The notes beneath the pieces were generated by a model, which worked only from the letters and a program-made list of their open reading frames with translations, did not search any database and was not told the origin of the DNA. From NCBI GenBank assembly GCA_029747585.1, contig JAPEVF010000151.1:25046-89045 (forward strand): a stretch of 64,000 nt of DNA, written 5' to 3'. This document shows, piece by piece, positions 23,386-36,500 of this stretch. How positions within the stretch are numbered: the stretch's first letter is position 1; each line of letters begins with the position of its first letter. A program made the translations under genes and the position numbers. The DNA comes from Pleurotus djamor (Eukaryota > Basidiomycota > Agaricomycetes > Agaricales > Pleurotaceae).

Positions 23386-25508
23386 TTACAATACCTGTGA
23401 AGACGATGGATAAGTAACCGATGCTTGAACGGGTGCAAAGGGGAAAACCTACATAGGTAGTAGAAAACTCCGTTGAGAAAGTCGTCGGAAGGATATCATG
23501 TTGATGAACTTGATGGACCTGGTGTTGGACCTGCGCTTGATGGTACCCCATGGAACCCCAAGCTCCCGCATCGACACCGAACTCGTACATCCCTCCGGCA
23601 CCGTTAGGCCCAGAAGAAGGTGGTGCAAGCTCGTAATAGCTCTCCTCGGCATGTTGCTTCTCATGCGCAGCGAAGGGATCGGTGAAGGCCGAAGCGTCGA
23701 TGGGCATGAAGTAGTCGTTCAACGAGAGTTCGGTGAACGCGTCGGTCTGCTCGGTGGAGGGCGAGACAGCGGGAGATGCCATGGGCGAGCCAAGGAGGAG
23801 GTTGTGGTGTGAGGAGGAGGATGACAGGGAAGAGAGAGAGGAGAGAGAGGAGGCAACGGAGGAGAGAGAAGAGGTGGAAGTCGAGGAAGACGAGGAGGAA
23901 GGGCGCGAGTTCGACATGATGTAGTCCGCGGGGTAGTTGAACTTGTACACGGCGGAGAACATGACAGATGAAGACATCGTGTTGGGGTTCTGGATGACTT
24001 CTTGTTGGATGATGAAGCGCGTGGGGTCTACAGAGGCAATGAATAGGAGCTCAAGGGGGATCCGAAAGAGGGGGACTTACCAGAACTCTCCGAAATGGTA
24101 GCCCAGTATCCCGGGACCAACGAGGTGCTGTAGAGCATATTCGACTGCTCCTCTTCCTGAGCCTCGCCTTCTTGCGAGGTTGGTTGTGATGATACAAGTA
24201 CCAAAGGGGTAGATTCAGAATACACAGGCATGTTGTCGGAGAATACAGTAAAGAATGACTCTGCAGTGATGGTGGTTTGGGATACAAAAGTTACAGTGGG
24301 GTCGATGGACTTGAGAGGCCGTGGCTGCGATGGGTGGTAGACGTTATCGCCGTAAGAGACGTAGCTGACATCGTTGGAGGTGGGCGTGGTGGGCGAGGAG
24401 GGGGAAGAAGGTTCGTTCGCGTCGGCTTTGAGTGACGATGGGGATGAAGGTGAGGGTGGGATGGAGTGGTTGGGTGAAGAAGGGGAGGTCAAAGATGGAG
24501 AAGTGGAAGAAAAAGGCGACGATGATGAATGGATATATGAAGGGTCGTCTGGGAGGATGTCGATGCAAATGACAGATCTAGCGGGTTGTTGGGGGGAAGA
24601 AGAGGCTGACGAGGACGAAGGTGATTCGAAGTAGGGTGTGGTGGGATCGGCATCCAAAGGGGTTGTGGGGGAGTAGGTGGGGGAAGAGGTATCGCTGAGG
24701 GAGGAGATGTCGAGCGAAGGAAGGCCGGGTCTGTCGAGAGGACCGAAGCCTGTGCGTTGTTGCTCACGCATGATGGCAGGAGTGGATCGGTGAATTGGAG
24801 TATCTCGGCGGCAAGGCGAGAGCAGAGCTAGTACTGTAGGAGAGAGAGAACGTGTGTGAGTTAATTGACCACGTCAGCGAGAAGGAGGGAGAGAAAGAGA
24901 CTAGTAGGAAGTAGTGGGATGGGTAGTGGGAAGTAGAAGGGTGAGTTAGGGTAAGGTACGTGGGTGGTGTGAAGGGGCGACGGATGGAATGAAAGAACTT
25001 GAGTGAATGAATGAATGGGAGACTAACGTCGTTTGCCGCCACACGTGTCTCTAAGCTGCTGCAAGCGACTACCGACTTGCTTAGCAGTTCTTCGTTTGCC
25101 AGTGACACGAAAGATGTAATCCGAGATGTAGCGGTTGCGCATGGGGAAGCGTCCGAGGAGACGAGTTTCTCTTGAATCGTCTGGCTGATAACTTTCAAGG
25201 CCTGTACAGATGATGGCGATGATGAGTTTCGTTCCGAAAAGTCGCGTATGAGTTTTCCGGAGAGACTGACCTTCGAGCAAAGCAGCTTCGAGCTCGGGGG
25301 GCCATACAGCCTCACCATTTCCCCTGAGGGTTTTCCAACTCTTACGTCCCTTGACGATAGACTTGAAGACCTCGCGAGTTGTTTCGCTGAGGGGTGGGTA
25401 GACGATGTCACCGTGCGTGGGCGATGCAGCGGTGGACGAGGAGCGCGTTCGCTCTGGAGTGGAAGGGGGAGATGAGAAGACGTCAATGCCCGGAGCAGGG
25501 AAGGCCAT
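23386..25508 (-). CDS. TEA/ATTS-domain transcription factor
   Basis: Exons 25508-25271, 25201-25029, 24833-24081 and 24027 onward join in phase. The first two build the DNA-binding TEA domain, near residues 60-140: AVWPPELEAALLEG, LESYQPDDSRETRLLGRFPM, RNRYISDYIFRVTGKRR, TAKQVGSRLQQLRDTCGGKR. This is the signature of the AbaA/Tec1 class, which controls conidiation or morphogenesis in ascomycetes; the basidiomycete role is less clear. The remainder is long, Ser/Pro/Thr-rich and probably disordered, with a polyserine block after MSNSRPSS and a mixed aromatic stretch FNYPADYIM. The C-terminus is unsettled. A GTAGGT donor near 23451 with a CACAG acceptor at 23395 gives a stop at 23386; reading through without splicing gives a stop at 23225. 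Confidence 0.85.
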
Positions 25509-28500
25509 GATAGGATAGCGAGGGGATCTGGGGAAATGAGTGGGAGGAGGTGGTGCAGGTGAACGTGTCCTTTAATATATAATGGACTTGATCGGGGAAG
25601 GAGGAGGAGGTATGAGTGAGAGAGAGGGAGGGAGCGGACACCTGGCTTCTCCGTTGAGGCAAGAGGATCAGAGATTTATAAAGGTTTTCGTGCGATCGGG
25701 TCTCTCTCACTCTGTTGCCACTTCAGGGAAGGGTCAAGATACCTGGAAAGCTAGAAGGCAGTAGCCAGGATCTTGGTACCTCGGCATGTCAATCCCGTCC
25801 TTTCTGGCTCGTAGAGAGGCTTGGATGGTGCTTTCTGCAGTCGTATCGGTCGTGTTCGTCGCCATCGTCGCCTCTATCGCCGTCGCCGTCGTCCCCAACA
25901 GCGACGACGAGTGTTTCCTGGAATAACCAAAATAAATACGGAAAATAAAAGAAAAACAAATCAAAAATCAAAAATAGGCCACAGCCACCGGGGCCCTGCC
26001 CATCCCGTGCACGGTAATGGGCGAAACCCAGAAACATGGTTTCAATCAAAGAGTGGAATCGGTGATTGGATCTCTGAGAGTCTTTGCCTCCAGGGTAGAG
26101 CCTTGGGTTCCACCCCGACGCTAAATCAGAGATCTCAAGTCCTTCGCCCTCTCTCTGTCCAATAGAATTTCCTCGTCAGTGCTGTCTGCAGAGAAGAGTT
26201 TGGCTTGCCTCATGAAAGCGAGGGACGTCGACGTCCGATGCTGCACAGAATCTGGCCCATGAACACATGAAAGCTACACCGACATCCCAACCTTCCTCCT
26301 CGCACCCAATCCAGCCGACTTTCTGCACCAAAAGCTCGGCCTTTTCGTCCCAAACTCTGCATCTCCAAATCGAGTTACAGCACCAATTATTTTTTCCCCT
26401 TACACCTTTCGGCAATTCCAAGTCCGCGAAGACTTGTGCTAGATTTGTACGTAACATTTGAGAGCCTGTTTCGTATTCTCATTAAGGCCTTTTTGGACAT
26501 GGCCCAAAACGGGAGCAGCTTCTCCTCTGGGTTTGCTCGATCGCTCCTTTGCTTCTCCCCTCTCCCCCCTCTTTGCCTGCCTTGCCCATCCAACTCCCGT
26601 CGACACTCCTCGCCTCTCCCTCCAAGAATGCCTCGTCTCTTCGCCTTCGCCTCTATCATCGCCAGTGCTCTCTACCCTCACCGTCCGTCGGCCAGTTTGA
26701 CCACTGGCATGAACAAGAAACATACAATTCCTGGCTTCACAGAAGGAATGATTACTTACTCAGCTACCGCCCCTCCTCCTCCTCAGCGACCTCTGGTAAC
26801 TATGCGCAACCAGATCTCTTCGCGGCATGGTCGACGTCTTTCTTGGAAGTCAGTGTTCAACGGCTTAGCAACGACATGTCGAAAACAGGGTCTCATGAGC
26901 TTCCGTTGCTGCTGCTGCTGCGAACCGCACTACTGCTTCGGAACCGGAGGGATTCCTTCGGCAGGCTGGGCTTCTTTTCGTCTGGGTAACGTATTACGGG
27001 TTCGTGAGATGTCGAGGAAAACATAGACAGACTCGCCGCCGGGAGGTTACGTCCATAACGTCCGTAACATCCATATCCAATCCGATAAGCTCAAGTGGAT
27101 TGAACACTTCGTGTATACTTTGTCTTAGTTTTACAATTTTATGAAACCACTTTCTCAGATCTCATACTTCAATGGGCGGTAGCGAGCACCATCCCTCCGA
27201 TTTATCGATCCTCGTAGTCATTGCATTACGACATACCGCACCTACGTAAAGAGCAAGCAAATCTACAGCTTATTCGCCCACATGCTCTTTGTATCCCAGC
27301 TCCGTCACGGGCGTTTCGCTACCGAGTCGACGAGGAACTGCACCCAGAACCTACCCAACTCAGTCCGACATTGTTATTCGTCCAAATGTTTCTTGACATA
27401 CACAAGCCCCGATGGACAGAGTCCATGTGTCTACTGATACGAATGCGGAATATCATACTCGCGCTCGCTTCCCCCTCCTCTGCTCTGCTCTTCCCCGTCT
27501 TCCCCTCCTCCGCTTCCGCACACCTCTCTATCCATATGACACCCCTCGGGATTCGGCATCGTAAGCTCAACGGACGGACCGAAAGTCGACTTTGAAATCC
27601 ATAATGAAAAAATTTAATACCGGTGTCTATAGTATACCTCACCTCGTCCAATGATCAATGACAAGTGACTTCACAAGCCCTACACGTGTATTCAGGGAGG
27701 GCGTGAGGGGTTTACACCTAAGCGAGAGGGGTCATTCTCTCGGAAGACGGAAGGACAATCTAGAACGATTATTTTTTTTNGATTGACGAGTGCATACTAG
27801 TCTTCCGTCGGGATATTCAATCCCAGTGTACGTTGAACGTAGACGTCTACTGACTTGAGTTTTGATAGATAGGCATGGTAGAATGTAGAGGTGGAGCAAA
27901 AAGTAGCGCCTTGGTTATATGTTTTATCTTTCGTTTTTTCCTGAATTCTGGCATGGAGGCTGTCAAAAAATGTGTCGATACCGAAGTTGTGGTTGTGGTA
28001 TTGGATGTAAGTGGACGTATGCAATGCAAGAACCTCTCAGTGTAGGGTAACCTGATGATAAGGATATGATTGATTTTGCCTCATGGTTGGGCGGACACTG
28101 TCGCTCATATCAGATAAGTTCAGGAGCGTGTGAAAATCCCGCCCTCGTCCAAAAACAGAAATGTGAACACTTGGTTGAAGCGCCCGTCCTCTTTGCATCG
28201 TCCAACCATCGTCGTGACAATGAGTCTGTATCGTCTATCTACTGGATATGACTTCAAGCGAAAGATAACAGCAACAGAAAACACTCCCACTACGTTCCGG
28301 TGAATTCTGACTTGTCTCCACTAAACCACGCACCAGGAACGCGTCCACTAATTAACTTACGTGTCGGTAAGTAGCAACTTACTTCCGGTTGTACCCACGG
28401 CTATTGACTTACCACTAGTAACTGCTAATTAGTAGACTCTGACGTCTTGGCTAGCTTACTCACCCAAGAATGGGAATCAAGACTATGTACTCCTGCTACT

Positions 28501-31500
28501 GTTCAGCCACTGGTTCTGGCGCCTTCGGGCACGTCAACTTGCCCAAGTCGACGCGGCGTTCTCTGTGTGAATTGTATCTGAAGTACAAAAACCTCACACA
28601 GCGGGCTGAGGCTAACCAGAAGTACCGTATCGTGAGTACCTAGACATGTTGAAATCGACAGACGGTGGCCTACCTTTTCCCGTGACATGTACACATGTAT
28701 GTCTCCCCCAGTCTTCTCCCACTAGTGATATATCATACTGACCTCGACTAAAACTCTAGGTAGCATTGGCTTGAGTACTTTTCCTCTGGAAAACCGACGA
28801 ACGGCCGTCGATCGCAATTGTCTGGAATCAAAACGCCATATAGCACCATCGGACGCTAGTTAGCTTCATAGCTTGCAGGTAATCAACGGGTTCCCTCCTC
28901 TATGCCTTACGAGCACGTTTCCTACCCACGGAAGATCCTTAGCTTCCAGCGGGATCTAAGGGGCTGGAAAGCTGGGTTGAGAGGGTTGTACTAATGAAAA
29001 CGATACATTTAAGCTTGAGCTTGGTGGAATTAACTCTTGGGACGAGGTAGTTCGACTTGGGCAAGGACTTGGGAGGTAAGTTCACTCTCGATCTCACAGC
29101 CGCACCCTTGTTTTTCCTTACTAACCTACTGGATAAGTTAGACTTGCGCTTGGTGAGGTTTACTGCCGACTCTATATTGATTCCGTCTCCATAGACCCCT
29201 CTAGACTCTCGACTCTAGCCACTGGATCGAAATCCCATCTCTCTTGACTATGTTTAGACGACGTGTCTTCGGTATAGAAACTTCTTTTGGTTTCCTATCA
29301 GCTTTAGTGGGAGTCTGGGAGATTCTTCATTATGACGAGGTTGCGCTGGATTCTAGGCAGGCCTTTTCATTTATTCGTCCCCTCGTTCCGTCAGTGGTTT
29401 GGGCCGAATCTTTTCATTGAGGTACGAGCGTATGGAGCCGAGTTCCCTCGTACGAATTGCTTCCGCCTCTTCTCCTCATCGTACGCACCGTCGACAGCGG
29501 TCAAGTAAAAATTCACAATCGAGACCTGAGTGCCTTTCAAACTTTCTGCGCTGTCAATGTGATTCAAATTCAACATACGGAGATGGTGGGTAATGCGGAT
29601 GGTCGGGGAACAAGGACCTTAGCCTGATTTTTTGATTCCGTCCGATTCTTAGTCTTTCGGCCAGGATGGGTGCTCAATAGGATCGTCTGTGATAGATTGG
29701 GCAACTTACTTATCGCAATCAAATCACTCGCAACATCTCTCGGTTCGACCCACAACGAACGGTAATCAAACAATTCAGCTTGCAATTCGGAAGGTACTGA
29801 AGATTGCGGTCCGACACGAGCTGGAGAGACTTCGTCCATCTCTTCGTATCGTTATTCGCGAGTTTATCGTCAATCGTCATTGTTCGTATGAGTTTGTATG
29901 ACTATGACCTAGTCAATCCATCCACGAGAGACGCCTTGCACTTCGTAAGCGTCGATCCCCCCTTCTTTCTTCCTGGTTAATCTCTCCACATTAACTTCGA
30001 TTTCACCCTCGCCCTTCACCGTAGCTCAGCAGCCCTGGAAACAATCATGAATCACGATCAGTGGAAGGTCGAAGCCACAGACGTTAGGACGCGACTACTA
30101 CACCTCCACCCACACCACAATTTTGGATGCCTTGTCCAACGTCTTAAGCCTGTCACCCAAGAGCATAATTAAAACATCCCCGCACACACCTTCATTGGCA
30201 GCGGACTCGGAACGTGGCTTCAACCTCTAAGTTGAAGCCCTACTCTAGTACAAGTGCTACCCCTTAGATCCCCTGTTTGGCTGTTGTTTGGCCTTGTGCG
30301 AAGTTCAAACTCCGATGGGTTCAAGGTACCAGCCCTTCGATTGGCTCGCTATTTGCGCAGCCTTCATCAACTTTGTAGATAACCGGGGCTGTCGTGATCC
30401 TGGTCAGTTGGCGTACAATGTTCATGAACTTTGACTGATTCAAAGGCTACAGAGGCAGGGAAACACATGTAATGGAGAGGTTACGGTGACACCCATCTGC
30501 GTAAACTCGTACGACTCACGTTGGCCAATTTTTTCCTGACTTTCTCTGACATTTTACATTGCGTAGGAATAGCCAATTAGACAACCCGTGCAGGTGTGCG
30601 CGTACCGTACCGGTGTCACTAGTCATTCTTTCATGTCAGTTGTACCGCTCGCGTGTTCTTTCGTCAACCCTGTGGATCAAAATCCCTATTCCTATGGAAC
30701 GCGATTGATCATTGGTTCTAACGCCCCTCCCGTCAAATGGGAGGTGGAGGGTGTTTCCGACTGGTTTTAGTCTAGTTAGGTTCCGACAAGATAAGACCTG
30801 GTAGGGGGAGTTGTGCTAAGTCACCGGTGAGTGGGCATAGCATTCTCCCGAGTTATCTGATAGCCAATGATCCCACTCAGAGGATTGATCACGGAATTAA
30901 GGAGAGATGTAGCCTTGGGTTTGAAGGAGCCAATCGTATCTTTTGAGGTCAATGGTCGATGGCGCGAGAAGATGGTGGCTGGGTGGCTGGGTTGCACCTG
31001 CATGTTCAGTGGTTGGTTCGCGGTTTCTTTGCCTCGGCGTTACTTGGTCATGCAGTTGGCTGGTGAATGGAATTGAAAGTATTAAACCTAGGGTTTGACC
31101 TACCACGCGTCGCGCGCGGATATCAATATTGGCTCAATGACGTCCTTTATCCTTGACTACCTCAAACGATGCTGCCTATTCAGCCAATCAAGAAGCCCAA
31201 GTCTGAATTGAGTGAGTACTGACATCGGCCTTGGTAATAGGTTATTGGACTTGGACTGACCTAAAGGACGATCTCTCAGGCTTCAACCCCCATATCCGGT
31301 CAGCTAGATTAGAGCGTCGCTCAGCCCGAAGGCTATACATGCGCTTAGCCTGCTTCCTCAAGAGTCAGCTGAGATTCATCCCACCGCTGCCGCCACCAAT
31401 CGACTTCGACTTTCGGTTGGGACCAGTAAGTTGTCACTTAAACCTTCGCCCTTTTTTGCTATGGCTGAACCCAGTCTGAAGCACGGCTTGGAGAGGTCTG

Positions 31501-31580
31501 CGTCATATACGTAGTTCGCGTCGGGGAACCAGTTGGTTTCTCTGACGTCCTCCCTGGTGTCTCGCCTGTGGCTTATCCAT

Positions 31581-31615
31581 CCTGTAATATTACAGGTCAT
31601 CTATTACAGGTCATC
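31581..31615. repeat. Perfect palindrome plus 14-base tandem duplication
   Basis: CCTGTAATATTACAGG at 31581-31596 is a perfect 16-base palindrome. It overlaps two exact tandem copies of TATTACAGGTCATC (31588-31601 and 31602-31615). The arrangement suggests a small local duplication at a palindrome; no function is implied. Confidence 0.8.
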
Positions 31616-33502
31616 TCGCCGCATCGCGGCTGCTATCATGTGGCTGAGCGCTGGATCGTTTACGGATCGTCGCGTTTTGTCCGCCACTGTGTTGGGTATA
31701 GATTAGCACAAACCATGGTGTATGATCTCCATCACCAACGATGGTACCGATTCTCTTCTAAGGTTCAGTGCGGAGTGTTCAACACCCTGCGCCTACCATG
31801 GTAGCCAGGGTCGTCGTTGAACTTTTCGTCAATTCGTGTGTTTGTGTTGCACCGAGTAGGTGAGCATGCTTTTGGGGGCGGGAAGCCTTACTCTATACGA
31901 CAGATCCATGTGAACTCGACGTCAAGTATATCACCGGTCACCCGAATCGACCGTTGCATCAGTAAGTTCTTATTGATATTTCTCTCTATCCCCGACGCGC
32001 CCTCCCGGATCACAACGGTGTTCAAGGTGTTCGTGAGCTCACTGTCATACAGAGTACCGCATAGCTATCACTTGTCACGTCTGTAACAACATACGTGGAG
32101 ACTCCTTCGGTGTTCAAACGTTCAACGTTCGGGCTTCATCTTGGGACTTTTTCGCTCTCGATGACCGAATGTGCGATTGTATCGCTGAAGTGCACCCGTT
32201 GCTTTTTTCGTCCAAAAACAATCCTTTTGTAGGCAAGCCCCTTCGTCGCCCGTTCTGGGATAGTTCGGTGGATCTTACTCGTACTAACTATGTAGCGCGG
32301 AAGTCACTTCGCGACCGAAACGACGGCCAAAGGAACATGGGAAACCAAACCTCGAAGGAGATGGAGATCGTGCGTGAACAAGTAAGTAATTCGTCCAGGG
32401 CAGCGAGTTCCTCGAGGAATCCATATTCTCGTCGGTCCTCGGCACCCACAGGTTTGTGCTTTCCCTCCACTACGTCCCTTAGCGTGTTACTGAACCTCCT
32501 CCTTCTTCTCAAGGTCTTATTTACTGGTTCTAACGCGGCTTCAGCAGCGGTTACGGCGTCTACTCACACTACGTCGGGGACTTCTGGGGTTTGGATGACG
32601 TTTCCTCGACTTATTCGGCCATCTCTCATGACGCTGGGGTTATACTCAATCACGTCCAACTCTCTTGATCCCCAGCGAATAGGTGAGTTCCCTGGGAATA
32701 CGCAGCAGGAATGGGGGGGGGGGCATACGTGCGTCATATACTAGTGTACTAGCTGTAGGAAATTCTTGATGGTAGCGCCTTGGGGATTCAATACGATGCT
32801 CGTCTGCTCATCGGTGCCTGAATTCATCTGCCCTAAGTCTTGGAGTTCGAGAGGGGTTAGGAGGGCGACGACACAAGTGGACATTCCGGTCCCATTTCAT
32901 GGTTTCTGGCATGAAAAGCCGTTTTGTCCCAGCCTCGTAGATTGAAACCAAGCTCCGAGGTGATTTGTCTCCATATTACGAGAATTGTGAATTCTGGTTC
33001 ACATTTGATAGACAACCCACCCTGCATGCCGATAGGCTTTCAAAAGTAGGCCTCGACAAGAAGGAGAAAAAAGAAGCATCTAGACAAGCGGGGATTCAGT
33101 GGGAAACTCTTGCAAGCTAACCTGAAGCTAACCAACATATCTCTGCACCTTCTGACGCTTACGATTGGCTATCCACACATCTCTCCTCCGGAATAATAGG
33201 AAACTTATCACAGGCGCTGCCGTCATCTCCGTTTGCTCACCGAATAGTGACTTACGGCTGTAATTCACTTGTGATCAAGACGAGAAAAGCCAAAGTTTGT
33301 CTTGATAAACTCCCACCGGATGGCAGCTGTGCGCTGTTTTCTAACGTGTTCTCATGCTCACGGATACACATAAAGTGCCCTGATTTTTAAGTAGGTCAGC
33401 GAAAAGTAGGCATCAGCCGTGATGATCACGCCAGAGCATTGTGATACAAAACAGTTTGGTTGGATGCGCGTGCTGTGCGCTGGTGGTCTCCCCGAGTTGG
33501 GC

Positions 33503-33520
33503 GATAAGATAAGATAAGAT
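33503..33520. repeat. Tandem GATAA motifs
   Basis: Three to four consecutive GATAA/AGATA units. GATA-factor sites are often clustered like this in fungal promoters, but no gene start is recognised nearby, so this may be only a microsatellite. Confidence 0.6.
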
Positions 33521-36500
33521 CGGACCTCCACAGTCGATCAGCACCATCTTGAACTTGATCTTGGCACCCAAACTCAAACCTGGAAACCACCCCAGTCCCC
33601 CACCAAGTCCCGGAGAGTCTTCCATAGAGAAGACATATGGTACGAGAATCATTACTGGATAAACAGTGCGACCTCCTGACTGGAGCGTTTGACCAAAGAT
33701 ATGCTTTTGATCGACGTTTGCAAAGGGCCGGGTATAATGAACAGTAAATAACTCAGCATAGCCGCGTCCTACGATAGCGCACGGCGGTGAAATCCCACCC
33801 CAAGGGCCCTTGGGCTCTGCATCAAAGAATAGTGCCCATTCGGACCGTTATATATAATTCCACCAGTCGCAGCATCAGAAACGTACGAGCGTCGGGTGCG
33901 CGGTGGTATCTCACCAAAAACGACAAAATGATGTCGGTATGTTTTGACGTAAAACTTACGGGATATGAGGGAGTTGTGAAGGACTAAAAGATATCATAGG
34001 ATCTAGGTGAACCTGAACATCCAAACACAACCCTAATGTGAAGAAATACTAAGCAGGGTGTTCGGGCAGGATCCAGCTCGGGTATTTGGGTTCCCTGTCT
34101 ATCACGCCACACACACCTGAGCACGGATAATACTCGTAGTATGACTTACGGGTGCACGTCCAAACCTTTTGACTTGATACTCGTACCTGCCTCGGGGCTC
34201 AGGTGTAGCCAATCTTATACCATACAAAGTACGTCCTTTCCCATCGTGACTGCATGGCCACAGGAAAGACTGTCGTACTGTTCTGAAGCTGAAGCAAGGT
34301 TGCCTGCGCATGGAAGCGTCGTCGAAAGGGAACGGGACGCTTTAGCTCGATGAATTAAGAAATCCATCAGTATCGCGTTAGGACTCGGAATGACTTGTTC
34401 GCATCATCCCGAAGCACCGGAACGGTGGGGGACGCAGAAGAAAATTGAGCAAAATGTCATAGACAATTCCCGAGTCACCGAGTCAGATGGGCGTTATCGA
34501 CCAATCGGTGAAACTAATTGTGTCTGGGGGCAAGCTGCATAAAACGTGCGAAGGAAAGGTACCAGGGTAGGGAGCAAACCAGCCTAATAGCCATAGATAT
34601 AACAAATTTCTGAAGCAATTATGTCGAATTACCGAGTCAGATCAAAGCTGATCAATGATGGGCGCATGGTCATCGTAAAAGGCTTAGGTTAGTTCTTTTG
34701 AAGGGCATTATCGCTGCGAGGCGGGCCTGAAGATCAATCTTGAAATCAAATACATACTCTCGGAGGCAATCGTCATTGGGTCGTGATACAAGATGCTGCA
34801 TCAGGTATTCAATTGGGCGACGTGATACGTGGTCATCTGGTATGTTTTTTCGTGTTTTCTTGTTCCGGTTGTGTGTCCTCAAACCTAGCTTACATTTCAG
34901 TAACTGTTACAGCGTCCTTCGCGGGAGCACTGTGGCTTTTCAGGTATTGTAGGGATCTCGCGTGTCTCCCATCAAGTTCATCAAGGGACTCCACGCATCC
35001 GTAATGCTATGTTATAACGCGTCTGGGGTCCTGTATCACATCATGTACGTCAGTACGAAGTGCGTCACCTCTTGTATCCTTAAGTTGCGTATAATTGGAC
35101 TTGAATTGGACAAACGTTTGTAGGAGGTTGCGATCGGTGGCATGAGCTATTTCATGCTGCGCGCATGGCATGTAACCTGTTACCCCAGCAGCGCAGCCAC
35201 AAGCGTATCCTGAAGGAACCTCCGAGCGTTCGCACTGGTCGTGCAGGACAAAAAGTACAATATGACATATGGATCCGGAACACGAACAATGTCGCGACGG
35301 CGCTTGGGGATGTGATCGTCGATCACTCGAGAGGCGGAGAGGCGGGATATAAGTCCGTCTTTGTCCCAGCCGTCGGGACAAGAAATGTCAGGCGGAGATC
35401 ATTGTCGATTTGAACCCCGAGCCCCATTCGTGGTCCGTTGGCGCCCGACGCCTGTTCTTTACCCTGACTTGTCGCCGCCGCCGCCGCCACATCTGGGACA
35501 TCCTATCTGCTCTCCCTCTAATTCTTAAATGTGCTTTACTTTTTCACATTGAAATATGCTTTCTGAGCATGGATGCCTGAGCTGCACCCAAGGGAGAGAG
35601 TGCAAGGTAAGGTCTCTTGAACCCCCGAGTTGAGTTCAAGTTCACGAGCGGAACAAGTAGCTGACGCACCCGATTCTTAGGTCGCCTTTGGCTCTGGATG
35701 GCTCTATTTGAAGCCACGATGTAGCGTCGGGAGTAGACCATATATGGTTACCCCGCTCTTCCTCAGGACTAACGAATACTTGGCTTGTTTGAACTGACTA
35801 CGATGCACGCTCCACCAATGCTTGGCTTTGGGTTAATCCTTGTTCCCGATTTTTTTTGACCCACCGTCGTCGGTTCAATATTTTCTGATCGTTTGGCGAT
35901 GCAGGTCAGCGTTTCTGATTAATTTCTACATGTTCACTGAAGGTCTAACCTCTGGTCCCGATGTCAGTGACAGGATATCCGGACTCTCCGTATATACAAA
36001 CCACCAAATGCGCGATTAATGGACTTTGTACCCTCTCTGGCCTCCAAGGTCGGACCTTGTGAAGCAGACGCTAGCTGCCCTACTCGACGCGGCACGCAGG
36101 GGAATGTGTCCGGACTTCTCCTTAGGCCAGGTCGCAAACGACATTCGTTCCTCACAGAAGACAGTAAGTGCTACCCATACTCACTCGTCACAGGCGACGC
36201 TGAAAAATCATCAGGGACTTCTCATCTAGAACTGAGAGGTTTTGAGACTCAAAAGTAGAACATAGTAACGATAATGCAGTCCCCGCCGCTATTCGGGTCC
36301 TTGCTCGATGGCGTGATGTGATGCTCGGGCAGCGCCTCCCCCGGTGCCTACTTATCTTACATCCGTCTTGGACCGAGATTGCGTCCGTCTGGTTGCGGAC
36401 TTGAACGTTGTCATCCACACCTTTTGTCGCAGCTCGTAGCTGGTACCTGTGCTAGTTGGTGAGATCTTCGCTGCCGTACTCAATAACTCGCTGACCATGC

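Noticed and set aside
26436..27026. 196-codon plus-strand frame with a six-cysteine run
   Set aside because: Composition is low complexity (CT-rich, CTG repeat), overlapping frames are equally open, and no family or intron pattern supports it.
32169..32744. 191-codon plus-strand frame
   Set aside because: It begins at an ATG but has no domain, and it includes a G run and donor-like sites in the wrong phase. It is more likely chance.
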